Below, piece after piece: positions 16,068 to 23,703 of a DNA stretch of 24,657 nt (position 1 is its first letter; each line of letters opens with the position of its first letter). Both the position numbers and the translations under genes were made by a program. This DNA is from an uncultured Clostridia bacterium (GTDB lineage Bacteria; Bacillota; Clostridia; Lachnospirales; CAG-274): NCBI GenBank assembly GCA_947589405.1, contig CANQBT010000015.1:1-24657 (forward strand), read 5' to 3'. The notes beneath the pieces are model-generated. The model was not told the DNA's origin and did no database searches. It saw only the letters and a list, made by a program, of their open reading frames with translations.

Positions 16068-17042
16068 ATGGATATTTGTGCAGTTTGTTTTACAAGAGCA
16101 GGCGTTGAGCTTGCCGAAAAATTGAATATTGAGAAAATTTACGCTTTTCACAAATACGCAGGAAAGCATATTTCATTTACAGGCATAAGCGAAATAATGC
16201 CTGTGTGCTGGAGACAATACAGAAATATACTTTTCATAGGCGCCTGCGGTATAGCGGTAAGGGCAATAGCTCCGTTTATAGTGGATAAGCAAATAGACCC
16301 TGCCGTTGTGGTATGCGATGACAGAGGACAAAATGTTATTTCTCTTGTTGCGGGACATATAGGCGGAGCCAACAGGCTTGCCCTTTTAATAGCAGAAAAA
16401 ACAGGAGGCAGAGCCGTTATAACTACCGCTACCGATGTAAATGAAAAGTTTGCTGTAGATACATGGGCAAAGGAAAACAACCTCTATATTACAGATATGA
16501 ATATGGTAAAGACCATTTCAGCCGCCCTTTTGGATAACGAAACGGTTGGCTTTTACAGCAAGCTGTATGAAACGCCCGAAGGACTTTTCGACAATGGCAG
16601 AATCGGCATATACGCAGGCTATAATAATTTAAAGCCCTTTGACAAAACACTTGTGCTCGTGCCCAAGTGTATAGTTGCAGGCATAGGCTGCAAAAAAGGC
16701 ATAGACAAGGATACGGTAAGATCTGTGCTTATGAAGGTCCTTGATGAAAATAATATCAATATCCATTCCATATATAAAATAGCAAGCATAGACATTAAAA
16801 AAGACGAAAAGGGACTGATAGAGCTTGCTGAGGAATTAGGCGTGGATTTCGTCACATATTCCGCCGAAGAGCTTAACAGCCTTAAGGGTGACTTCTCCCG
16901 ATCCGTTTTCGTAGAGGATACCACAGGTGTGGACTGCGTATGCGAAAGAGCCTGCGCAGCCAATTTCGGCAAAGTCATTGTGAAAAAATATTCCGAAAAC
17001 GGCGTGACTATAGCCTTAGGTGAGAATGTTAATGAGCTTTAA
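16068..17042 (+). CDS. cbiG: Cobalt-precorrin-5A hydrolase
   Basis: CbiG opens the delta-lactone of cobalt-precorrin-5A and releases the C20 carbon as acetaldehyde, a step unique to the anaerobic pathway. AAGGAG at 16054-16059 is 8 nt from the ATG at 16068 but only 2 nt from an ATG at 16062, so 16068 is the start (MDICAVCFTRAG, 324 residues). The N-terminal domain has FIGACGIAVRAIAPFI and DRGQNVISLVAGHIGGAN; the C-terminal domain has VAGIGCKKGIDKDTV and FGKVIVKKYSENGVTIA. The gene ends normally. A foreign-looking gene separates it from cbiH. Confidence 0.93.
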   Translation: MDICAVCFTRAGVELAEKLNIEKIYAFHKYAGKHISFTGISEIMPVCWRQYRNILFIGACGIAVRAIAPFIVDKQIDPAVVVCDDRGQNVISLVAGHIGGANRLALLIAEKTGGRAVITTATDVNEKFAVDTWAKENNLYITDMNMVKTISAALLDNETVGFYSKLYETPEGLFDNGRIGIYAGYNNLKPFDKTLVLVPKCIVAGIGCKKGIDKDTVRSVLMKVLDENNINIHSIYKIASIDIKKDEKGLIELAEELGVDFVTYSAEELNSLKGDFSRSVFVEDTTGVDCVCERACAANFGKVIVKKYSENGVTIALGENVNEL

Positions 17043-17106
17043 CACAGCACATTTTTAAATAAATTATTCTCAGTCAAGGATATTCGTACTACGCTTACGG
17101 CATTCA

Positions 17107-17138
17107 TAACCGACGGTTTTTACCAAAGCCTTCGGTTA
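17107..17138. repeat. Stem-loop between cbiG and the YhcG-like gene
   Basis: TAACCGACGG (17107-17116) and CCTTCGGTTA (17129-17138) form a 10-bp stem with one mismatch around a 12-nt loop. No T run follows, so it is not a clear terminator. It lies immediately before a TACAAT (17144-17149) that could be a weak -10 for the next gene, and may be an operator or the edge of the inserted segment. Confidence 0.5.
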
Positions 17139-17170
17139 AATTGTACAATTTCAAAGGAAGATAATAAACT

Positions 17171-18343
17171 ATGGGCAAGTTACAAAATTACGATGATGCT
17201 GTTAAGATAATAAAAACAGCAATATTACAAAGTCAATATGATGCTGCAAGAACCGTAAACGAAAAACAGTTACGGCTGTATTATGGCATTGGTAAGTATA
17301 TATCATTAAATTCCCGCAATGGATTCTGGGGTAAGGGAGCAATTGATGTCATCAGCGAAAAGCTGGATAAAGAATTACCCGGTCTCAGAGGATTTACATC
17401 TCGAAACCTCAGATATATGCGTACCTTTTATGAAGAATGGAAAATGCTGGATCTTACTGAACAGCCTGAAAAAAATACAAATAATAAATCGGAAAATTCG
17501 GAACTTACGAATTCCAAAACAGTAAAAAATGAAATAGAGCCAATTTGGAACTTACAAGTTCCAAATTTCTATGATTTTCCTATAGATGCATTTCTGCATA
17601 TAGGCTTTACTCACCATAGGGTAATTCTTGGAAAAATCAAAAATTTTGAAGAACGGCTTTTTTATATCAAGAGGTGTGCCAATGAGCATTTTACTGTAGA
17701 AGCGCTTAAAAGAAGCCTTGCCGCAGATGATTACCATCATCAAGGAAATCTTCCTAACAATTTTGTGAAAACTCTCCCAACAGGACAACAGGCACTAAAA
17801 GCAATAGAAACATTCAAAGACGAATATCTTCTGGATTATATCAATGTAGAAGAGCTGGATGCCAGAGATAGCGCCGATGTTGATGAAAAAATAGTTGAAA
17901 ATGCCATCATTCATAATATTAAAAATTTCATTCTGACCTTTGGAAAAGACTTTGCATTTATTCGTAATCAATATCACCTTGACGCTTTTGGTGAAAACCA
18001 GTATATCGACCTTTTATTTTTTAATCGGGAATTAAACTGCCTTGTTGCTGTAGAATTAAAGAAAGGAAAGTTTAAAACCTCGTATTTGGGACAGCTGCAA
18101 GGATATTTGAGCATACTTGACGGTTATGAACGCAAACCCCACGAAAATCCTGCTATTGGAATTATTCTATGTAAAGATATGAACAAGTCTTTTGTGGACT
18201 ATGTGATCCGTGATTATACCAAACCAATGGGAGTGGCTACTTATAAGACATCAAAAGATATGTCTGAAGAATTGCGGAAAGCCTTGCCGGATATTGAAGA
18301 TTTGAAAAAGCTGTTGGATACAGAGGAAGATATTGCATTTTAA
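17171..18343 (+). CDS. YhcG/DUF1016-family PD-(D/E)XK nuclease-like protein
   Basis: The 390-residue protein has the two-part layout of the YhcG family. An N-terminal DUF1016 domain (about 1-170; YYGIGKYIS, GFWGKGAIDVISEKLDKELPGLRGFTSRNLRYMRTFYEEW) precedes a C-terminal nuclease-like domain (about 215-370), where FGENQYIDLLFFNRELNCLVAVELKKGKF supplies the D...ExK core and YLGQLQGYLSILD the following helix. The middle contains a polar linker rich in Asn, Lys and Ser. Members occur in restriction-modification neighbourhoods and mobile regions; the role is not settled. AAAGGAAG precedes the ATG. It interrupts the cob operon and uses more ATT/AAA and fewer of the ATA/AGC-type codons of its neighbours, which suggests transfer. 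Confidence 0.85.
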   Translation: MGKLQNYDDAVKIIKTAILQSQYDAARTVNEKQLRLYYGIGKYISLNSRNGFWGKGAIDVISEKLDKELPGLRGFTSRNLRYMRTFYEEWKMLDLTEQPEKNTNNKSENSELTNSKTVKNEIEPIWNLQVPNFYDFPIDAFLHIGFTHHRVILGKIKNFEERLFYIKRCANEHFTVEALKRSLAADDYHHQGNLPNNFVKTLPTGQQALKAIETFKDEYLLDYINVEELDARDSADVDEKIVENAIIHNIKNFILTFGKDFAFIRNQYHLDAFGENQYIDLLFFNRELNCLVAVELKKGKFKTSYLGQLQGYLSILDGYERKPHENPAIGIILCKDMNKSFVDYVIRDYTKPMGVATYKTSKDMSEELRKALPDIEDLKKLLDTEEDIAF

Positions 18344-18384
18344 AAGAAAATTCGGTTCCAAAGTATAAAGATGTATAAATTTTT

Positions 18385-18399
18385 AGGAAACTATTTCCT
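18385..18399. repeat. Short hairpin just upstream of cbiH
   Basis: AGGAAA-CTA-TTTCCT, a perfect 6-bp stem flanked by ATTTTT and CGAAAAT that can extend it. It has no T run; cbiH's ribosome binding site AAGGTG lies about 10 nt downstream. It may influence cbiH translation or be a fragment of the inserted segment. Confidence 0.4.
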
Positions 18400-18419
18400 C
18401 GAAAATATAAGGTGAAAAT

Positions 18420-19187
18420 ATGTTATATATAGTAGGAATAGGTTCAGGCGGTATTTCTGCAATGACAGAAGAAGCTGTTTTGGCATTGGAGGACAGCGTT
18501 CTTATTGTAGGCTACGACCTGTACATAGATATGATAAAAAAACATATTAAAAACAAGGAATTTTATTCCACGCCAATGAAGGGTGAGCGTGAGCGTTGCC
18601 TTTATGCCATAGAGCGTGCAGAAAAGGGTGAAAATGTTTCCGTTATTTCAAGCGGAGACAGCGGAATATACGGTATGGCATCTCTTATTTATGAGCTTTG
18701 CGCAGACAAAGATATTGAAATAAGAGTAGTAGCCGGCATAACGGCAGCAGTAAGCGGAGCCGCTTTATTAGGTGCGCCCATAGGTCATGACTTTGCAATA
18801 ATAAGTCTGAGCGATTTGCTTACGCCCTTTGAGCTTATAGAAAAGAGATTGTATCATGCTGCTAAGGCGGATATGGCAATAGTGCTGTACAATCCCTCAA
18901 GCAAAAAACGCAGAGAGCATCTTAAAAAGGCTTGCCGTATAATAAGGCAGGCAAGAGATATAAATGTGGTTTGCGGATATGCCGAAAATATAGGCAGAGA
19001 AGGCGAAAGAGCTGTGGTAACAGACCTTGACACCCTTGAAAATACACAGGTGAATATGTTTACCACCGTATTTATAGGAAACAGCACTACAAGAAACATA
19101 AAAGGGAAAATGGTAACACCGAGAGGATACGGCAATGAGCAGAATAATGATATTTGCAGGGACCACAGAGGGCAGAGTGCTCTGTGA
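18420..19187 (+). CDS. cbiH: Cobalt-precorrin-3B C17-methyltransferase
   Basis: This 255-residue SAM-dependent methylase acts in ring contraction at C17. The N-terminal MLYIVGIGSGGISAMTEEAVLALEDS, the middle SVISSGDSGIYGMASLIYEL (SAM-binding) and MVTPRGY near the end are typical of CbiH/CobJ. Most family members stop soon after PRGY; here the frame runs on for about 15 residues (ending RDHRGQSAL) and overlaps the next gene by 53 nt. AAGGTG precedes the ATG. It is downstream of the YhcG-like gene, so its transcription depends on read-through or on a promoter in the inserted segment. Confidence 0.93.
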   Translation: MLYIVGIGSGGISAMTEEAVLALEDSVLIVGYDLYIDMIKKHIKNKEFYSTPMKGERERCLYAIERAEKGENVSVISSGDSGIYGMASLIYELCADKDIEIRVVAGITAAVSGAALLGAPIGHDFAIISLSDLLTPFELIEKRLYHAAKADMAIVLYNPSSKKRREHLKKACRIIRQARDINVVCGYAENIGREGERAVVTDLDTLENTQVNMFTTVFIGNSTTRNIKGKMVTPRGYGNEQNNDICRDHRGQSAL

Positions 19188-21063
19188 AAAATGCATTGAC
19201 AAGGATATTGTAATAGATGTATATGTTGCAACACAAAAGGGCGAGGAGCTTATACCCTCTTCGCCTAACATAACCGTATATACAGGCAGACTTGACGCCG
19301 ATGAAATAAAGGCTGAATACAGGCGTCTGGATCCCGATATGGTAGTTGACGCAACACACCCCTATGCTGAGGAAATAAGCCGCAACATAAGGCTTGCTGT
19401 GGACAAGGACAGATATGTAAGGCTTCTGAGAAAGGAAAGCGAAAGGGTAGACGCCCTCTATGCCGACAACATGGATAAGGCTGTGGAGATAGTAAACAGA
19501 AGCAGAGGAAACGTACTTATGACCACAGGCAGCAAGGACCTTGAAAAATATGTGGGTATAAGCGACTACAGGAAAAGGCTTTTCGTGCGCATGCTTCCCG
19601 AAAACGCCAATCTGAGGAAAGCTCTTGCCTTAGGCATAAGGCTGGATCATATAATAGACGAAACAGGTCCCTTTACAGCAGAGGAAAATATTGAAGTAAT
19701 AGAAAAATACCAAATAAAATACCTTGTCACAAAGGAATCGGGAGCCGCAGGGGGCTTTATGGAGAAATACCAAGCCTGCAAGGCTTCCAACACCGTTATG
19801 ATAGTTGTAAAAAGACCTGAGGAAAAGGGCTGCACTCTTGAACAGGTGCTCAATATGATAGACAGTATAGACAGCATAAAGCAGATACACATAGTAGGCA
19901 TAGGCATGGGAGATCCCGACAATATGACTCTCGGAGCCATTAAAGCCGTTGAAAAAAGCGAGCTGATAATAGGCGCAAAGAGAATGACCGATGCTGTTGA
20001 CACAAAGGGCAAAGCGGTATATAACGAATACAGAGCCATTGAGATAAAGAAATACATAGACTCTCATTTCTACAGGAAGGTTGCCGTGCTCTATTCCGGA
20101 GATGTGTGCCTTTACAGCGGTGCCGTAGAGCTTTGCCAACTTTTGGAGGGCTATGATGTAAGGGTGATACAAGGCGTTTCCTCAGCGGCGTACATGGCTT
20201 CCAGAATGGGTATAGACCGATCACAATGCAAGGTAATAAGCCTTCACGGAAGAGATGCCGACATTGTAAAGGAGGTAAGAGAAAACAGAGGATTGTTTGT
20301 ACTGACAGGTGGAAATACTGCCGATATTTGCCGAGAGCTGACAAAAAACGGTCTGGGTCATGTAAAGATGTGTATAGGGGAAAGGCTGTCCTACAGCAAT
20401 GAAAGGATAAGCGCAGGCTATGCCAATGAATTTACAGAAACCGCCTTTGATTCTGTTACAACGCTTTATATAGAAAATGACAATTACGGAAAAAGCTTGG
20501 AAATAGGTATAGATGACAATGAATTTATTAGAGGCAATGTCCCTATGACAAAGTCTGAGGTAAGGGCTTGTATAATATCTGCTATGAAGCTTAAGGACAG
20601 CTATACCGTTTATGATATAGGCGCAGGCACAGGCTCCGTGACTGTGGAAATGTCACCCTTTGTCAATAAGGTGTATGCCATTGAGCGTACCCATGAGGGC
20701 TGCGAGCTGATAAGACAAAACTGTATCAAATTCGGCTGCGGCAATGTTGAAATAATAAACGGACAAGCCGAAAACGTAATAGACAAGCTGCCTAAAGCCG
20801 ACCGTGTGTTCATAGGCGGCAGCGGCGGTCATATCAAAGAAATACTTGACAAAATACTTGAAAAGGGAGATACTCATATTGTAATGACGGCTATTTCTCT
20901 TGAAACGGCATATAAGGCTCTTGAATATTTTAATAAAAAGGGCTTTGAAGATATAGGCCTTAAGCAAATAGCCGTATCAAGGGGCAAGGACACAGGAAAT
21001 GTAACGATGCTCATATCTGAAAATCCAATTTTTATTATAAACGGAAGGATGAAAAAACAATGA
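19135..21063 (+). CDS. Triple fusion: precorrin-6A reductase (CobK/CbiJ) + CbiE + CbiT methyltransferases
   Basis: The 642-residue protein has three enzymes in order. Residues about 1-240 are the CobK/CbiJ reductase (IMIFAGTTEGRVL; DATHPYAEEISRN; KYLVTKESGAAGGF), which reduces the ring. Residues about 250-446 are CbiE, the C5-methyltransferase (IHIVGIGMGDPDNMTLGAIKAV, YSGDVCLYSG, VIQGVSSAAYMASRMG). Residues about 455-635 are CbiT, the decarboxylating C15-methyltransferase of Rossmann type (RGNVPMTKSEVRA, YDIGAGTGSVTVEM, IGGSGGHIKEI). CbiE-CbiT fusions are well known (CobL), whereas adding the reductase gives one protein for three consecutive steps from precorrin-6A to precorrin-8. The start overlaps cbiH, with AGGATACGGC as a poor ribosome binding site, so translational coupling is likely. 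Confidence 0.93.
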   Translation: MSRIMIFAGTTEGRVLCEKCIDKDIVIDVYVATQKGEELIPSSPNITVYTGRLDADEIKAEYRRLDPDMVVDATHPYAEEISRNIRLAVDKDRYVRLLRKESERVDALYADNMDKAVEIVNRSRGNVLMTTGSKDLEKYVGISDYRKRLFVRMLPENANLRKALALGIRLDHIIDETGPFTAEENIEVIEKYQIKYLVTKESGAAGGFMEKYQACKASNTVMIVVKRPEEKGCTLEQVLNMIDSIDSIKQIHIVGIGMGDPDNMTLGAIKAVEKSELIIGAKRMTDAVDTKGKAVYNEYRAIEIKKYIDSHFYRKVAVLYSGDVCLYSGAVELCQLLEGYDVRVIQGVSSAAYMASRMGIDRSQCKVISLHGRDADIVKEVRENRGLFVLTGGNTADICRELTKNGLGHVKMCIGERLSYSNERISAGYANEFTETAFDSVTTLYIENDNYGKSLEIGIDDNEFIRGNVPMTKSEVRACIISAMKLKDSYTVYDIGAGTGSVTVEMSPFVNKVYAIERTHEGCELIRQNCIKFGCGNVEIINGQAENVIDKLPKADRVFIGGSGGHIKEILDKILEKGDTHIVMTAISLETAYKALEYFNKKGFEDIGLKQIAVSRGKDTGNVTMLISENPIFIINGRMKKQ

Positions 21064-21818
21064 AAAAAAGATATATAGCGCTGGGAATTGCCGTGCTTGC
21101 GGTATCAATGACCGCCTGCGGTAAAAAGGAAAAAGAAAACATCGAAACAACAACGGAAATGACTACAGAGGTCAGTTCTGAAACTACCGAAACACAGAGC
21201 CAGACCACAACAGCCGCCGCAACAACTGAGCAAACAACTGCTGCTGCGGAGAAAAAGCCTCAGGCTTCAACTGTCAAAAGCTCAGAAATAGGCAAAAATG
21301 TAAACAATGCCGAGCCTAAAACAGATGCGGCTTCACCTATAAGCGGCGTAAGCAATGCCATATTCTTAAATGTCAGCGATACTGTAAGGGAACAGGCCAA
21401 CAACAGCTACAGAGAGGTCCTTCAGAACTACTTTAAAGAGGACAGCAGAAATGAAAAAAAGGATATAGCTGATATAAATGCAACTCTCGACGAATGGGAG
21501 GCTATGTATAAGGATACAAATGATAAAGCCTATTCCGAAACAGCCACAGATCTTCTTATGGCATATTCCAGACTTGCCGCTCTTGACAACATTATAAACG
21601 CCAACATCGACAAGCTTACAGATGCTCAGCTGGCGGAGCATGACAAAATAGCCTTTGATCTTCAGGGCAATGTTGAAATATTCCTGAATACCAACAACAT
21701 TACCGTTCTTGCAGGAGAAGATGACTTTGCCTGTCTAAATCGCATAAATTCCCTCAGAAGTGAAGTGGAAGCACAGATAAGCAAGCCTGTTGAGGAAACG
21801 ACTTCCGCTGCTGAATAA
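21060..21818 (+). CDS. Lipoprotein with Thr-rich linker, unknown function
   Basis: The 252-residue protein has a type II signal peptide: MKKRYIALGIAVLAVSMTAC with the lipobox Cys at 20. A Thr/Glu/Ala-rich low-complexity linker (about 27-75) resembles surface-protein spacers. The C-terminal part (about 100-245) is mostly helical with NATLDEWEAMYKDTNDKAYSETATDLLMAYSRLAALDNII; I recognise no family. Its ATG overlaps the stop of the CobK-CbiE-CbiT gene by 4 nt (ATGA), so it is the last gene of the operon. A link to cobalamin or cobalt handling is possible but rests on position only. A strong terminator follows about 50 nt downstream. Confidence 0.75.
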   Translation: MKKRYIALGIAVLAVSMTACGKKEKENIETTTEMTTEVSSETTETQSQTTTAAATTEQTTAAAEKKPQASTVKSSEIGKNVNNAEPKTDAASPISGVSNAIFLNVSDTVREQANNSYREVLQNYFKEDSRNEKKDIADINATLDEWEAMYKDTNDKAYSETATDLLMAYSRLAALDNIINANIDKLTDAQLAEHDKIAFDLQGNVEIFLNTNNITVLAGEDDFACLNRINSLRSEVEAQISKPVEETTSAAE

Positions 21819-21870
21819 TAAATAACTACAGTAAAAAGGATACTTATATCAATATCTTTAAATAACATTG

Positions 21871-21925
21871 AAGCTGCCCCATTAAGATCTGTGATAAAAA
21901 TGGATCTTAATGAGACAGCTTTTTT
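21871..21925 (+). terminator. Rho-independent terminator of the cobalamin operon
   Basis: A 19-bp stem (21871-21889 with 21903-21921; two G-T wobbles, 13-nt loop) is followed by six T. It is very strong and ends the operon after the lipoprotein gene. Confidence 0.9.
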
Positions 21926-21981
21926 GATCAATGAGATTTATTCAACACCCTTCCCTTTTTAAGGAAATGGTGGAAGGGTTA

Positions 21982-22241
21982 AATCGACCCTTCAGTCAGT
22001 CACGTTCAAAAACATCTTAATTCAGAATTTTTGACGTGACTGACAGCTTCCCTCGAAGAGGGACGCCTTAGATTTATGTTCCTCAAATGCTTTAATAATG
22101 TTGAAAAATCGGCTTTATTTCTAACTAAGAAAATGAGAATAGCGAAACCCTGAGCTTCCCCTTCAGAGAAGGGGAAGTGACAGCCCAACCATTTCTTTGA
22201 ATTGAAAATACTTTTGCATTGGGCTGTAGATAGGGTCGATT
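21982..22241. repeat. MITE-like palindromic element with mirrored halves
   Basis: Perfect 10-bp terminal inverted repeats AATCGACCCT (21982-21991) and AGGGTCGATT (22232-22241) enclose nested hairpins. The left half has a long stem, GTCAGTCACGT (21995-22005) with ACGTGACTGAC (22034-22044), then TCCCTC-GAA-GAGGGA (22049-22063). The right half repeats the order in mirror image: CTTCCCCTTC-AGA-GAAGGGGAAG (22155-22177), then ACAGCCCAA (22180-22188) with TTGGGCTGT (22219-22227). A further stem CCCTTCC/GGAAGGG (21948-21954, 21972-21978) lies just outside. No protein is encoded. This and the terminator account for the 450-bp gap between the lipoprotein and the next gene. The 'cagtcacg...cgtgactgacagcttccctc' pattern is familiar to me from intergenic repeats of gut Clostridia. 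Confidence 0.7.
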
Positions 22242-22269
22242 CTCACCTAAACAAAAACTTACCACCCTA

Positions 22270-23067
22270 TCAATATACGCCTGCACCACGACAGCTTAAT
22301 CCACGCATAAGGCTTTCCGTAAGCATATCCATTACGTTCTGACAGTTTCCTTCCGTTATATTCTGAGTTATTCCGCCCATATTTATATTGACATTGGACG
22401 CATAACTGTTAGAAATTCTGCTGTCGGCAAAACGGCGTATATAGCTATAGTCCTTTTTATCGGAGCCTTTGTAGGTATTGCTTATGGCATATCCCGTATT
22501 TGTACTGTTAATGTGGCTGCCTTCTCTGTTTGTGCTGTATGCATAATTATTTACATTATCCTCAGTATTTTCCGCAATACTGTCGGACAAAACATTGTAA
22601 ATAGCATTATATACCTTTGGCAGCTCGTTTTGATATATATTTTCCATACTGCTGTTTATAGTGTTTTCGGCAGTATCGCCATAAAGTATATTCAACTTTG
22701 AATAGTCCAAAGTATCGCCATAAATTACATTTAACTTTGAATAGTCCAAAGTATCGCCTATTTCCATTCTGTTTACAGTATCCTCCGCAACAGTACTGAC
22801 ATTGCTGTAGGACATATCCTCTTCGCTGTTATATACTGTATTTTCGGGAACATTCATAATATTGTTTTCATTAATGCTGCTGTATGTATTTTCTGTTTCT
22901 TCGGCAGGAGCAGTATAATAATAAGGACTGTAAACAAAACTGTTTTTCCCTGTATTTTCCTTTTCTGTATCGAAAATGTTTTCCGTACCCCAGCCTTCCG
23001 TATCTGAATACAAAGCTGTGTTGTCGTATATATTATGCAGCATTTCTATCAGATTTTTTATGGTCAT
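22270..23067 (-). CDS. Asn/Tyr/Ser-rich protein of the tail-gene cluster, unknown function
   Basis: The start is the ATG at 23067 (a GTG lies one codon earlier); AGGAGGTG runs directly into it, an unusually short spacing. The 265-residue protein is acidic and rich in Asn, Tyr, Ser, Glu and Thr, with no membrane segment. It contains a 13-residue tandem repeat (GDTLDYSKLNVIY / GDTLDYSKLNILY), and its C-terminus NVNINMGGITQNITEGNCQNVMDMLTESL resembles the end of some phage tail/tape-measure-type proteins (weak, from memory). The only Cys residues are in the last 30 positions. It follows the LysM tail gene so closely that the ribosome binding site overlaps that gene's stop. Most likely a tail-associated structural protein; no family assigned. 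Confidence 0.65.
   Translation of the reverse strand: MTIKNLIEMLHNIYDNTALYSDTEGWGTENIFDTEKENTGKNSFVYSPYYYTAPAEETENTYSSINENNIMNVPENTVYNSEEDMSYSNVSTVAEDTVNRMEIGDTLDYSKLNVIYGDTLDYSKLNILYGDTAENTINSSMENIYQNELPKVYNAIYNVLSDSIAENTEDNVNNYAYSTNREGSHINSTNTGYAISNTYKGSDKKDYSYIRRFADSRISNSYASNVNINMGGITQNITEGNCQNVMDMLTESLMRGLSCRGAGVY
22673..22758 (-). repeat. 39-bp in-frame tandem repeat
   Basis: Two full 39-bp units (22673-22711 and 22712-22750), each beginning GTATCGCC on the + strand, plus the first 8 bp of a third. The unit is a multiple of three and encodes 13 residues, so copy number can change without breaking the gene. The two copies differ at a few, mainly silent, positions. Confidence 0.85.
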
Positions 23068-23073
23068 CACCTC

Positions 23074-23703
23074 CTAAGGAATAATAATATTCATTCCTTC
23101 TCTTATTCTGTTAGGATCTGATATAGTGTTTTTATTTGCCTCATATATCTGTCTCCACTTACTTCCGTCACCATAATATTTTTTTGCAATAAGCCATAGG
23201 CTTTCTCCCCTTAAAACAGTATGGGAATCAGCCTTTGGCGCATTTTGTGTTTCTCTTTCACTTACGCCCGTATCTCTGAACACAGCGCCGAATGTCCTGT
23301 ATTCCTTAAGCGTAAAGGCAATTTTAAGATCGTAACCCTCCTGAGCGCTTTCCGTGAACCTATAGTCCTCAAGTGTTGCGCTTATACCCGTATAGTTAAA
23401 TACCTTATTTCCCATGACTCTTGTTATAACAAAGGCAAGCACTTTTTTGCTTTCCTTAAGGGCAGCAACTGCGTCCTTATAATAATCGGCATTTTTAAAT
23501 TCATCATACAGATATGATGCAAAGGGATACCTTGTATTGGGTATAAGGGCTTCAAAACTTATGGTCCTAAGTCCCGGAGATCTTATAAGGTTGATCTCAC
23601 CGCCTTCAACAAGTGTTACGGTTTCGTTTAATGAGCCTGTTGTAATAGTGATCTTTTCGGGTGCAACAGGCAGCTTTATTTCACCCAGCCATACCTCATA
23701 CAT
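23074..23703 (-). CDS. XkdP-like phage tail protein with C-terminal LysM domain
   Basis: The 209-residue protein starts YEVWLGEIKLPVAPEKITITTGSLNETVTLVEGGEINLIRSP. This is the N-terminal domain of XkdP/LysM tail or baseplate-hub proteins in PBSX-like phages and related contractile particles. The LysM domain is at about 158-209 (HTVLRGESLWLIAKKYYGDGSKWRQIYEANKN...DPNRIREGMNIIIP). Such proteins sit near the tail tip and help puncture the cell wall during assembly or injection. AAGGAG lies 6 nt before the ATG, and the start overlaps the upstream stop by 8 nt. In a full prophage it would follow the tape-measure gene; no tape measure, capsid, integrase or lysis genes are visible here. Confidence 0.85.
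   Translation of the reverse strand: MYEVWLGEIKLPVAPEKITITTGSLNETVTLVEGGEINLIRSPGLRTISFEALIPNTRYPFASYLYDEFKNADYYKDAVAALKESKKVLAFVITRVMGNKVFNYTGISATLEDYRFTESAQEGYDLKIAFTLKEYRTFGAVFRDTGVSERETQNAPKADSHTVLRGESLWLIAKKYYGDGSKWRQIYEANKNTISDPNRIREGMNIIIP

Noticed and set aside
19630..20172. Long - strand open frame (180 codons) opposite the CobK-CbiE-CbiT gene
   Set aside because: It is antisense to well-conserved domains and its sequence has no recognisable motif; a composition-driven shadow.
22006..22188. Open frame of 60 codons on the - strand inside the palindromic element
   Set aside because: It lies entirely over hairpins of the repeat, has no ribosome binding site and reads as low-plausibility protein; such spurious frames are common in this kind of repeat.
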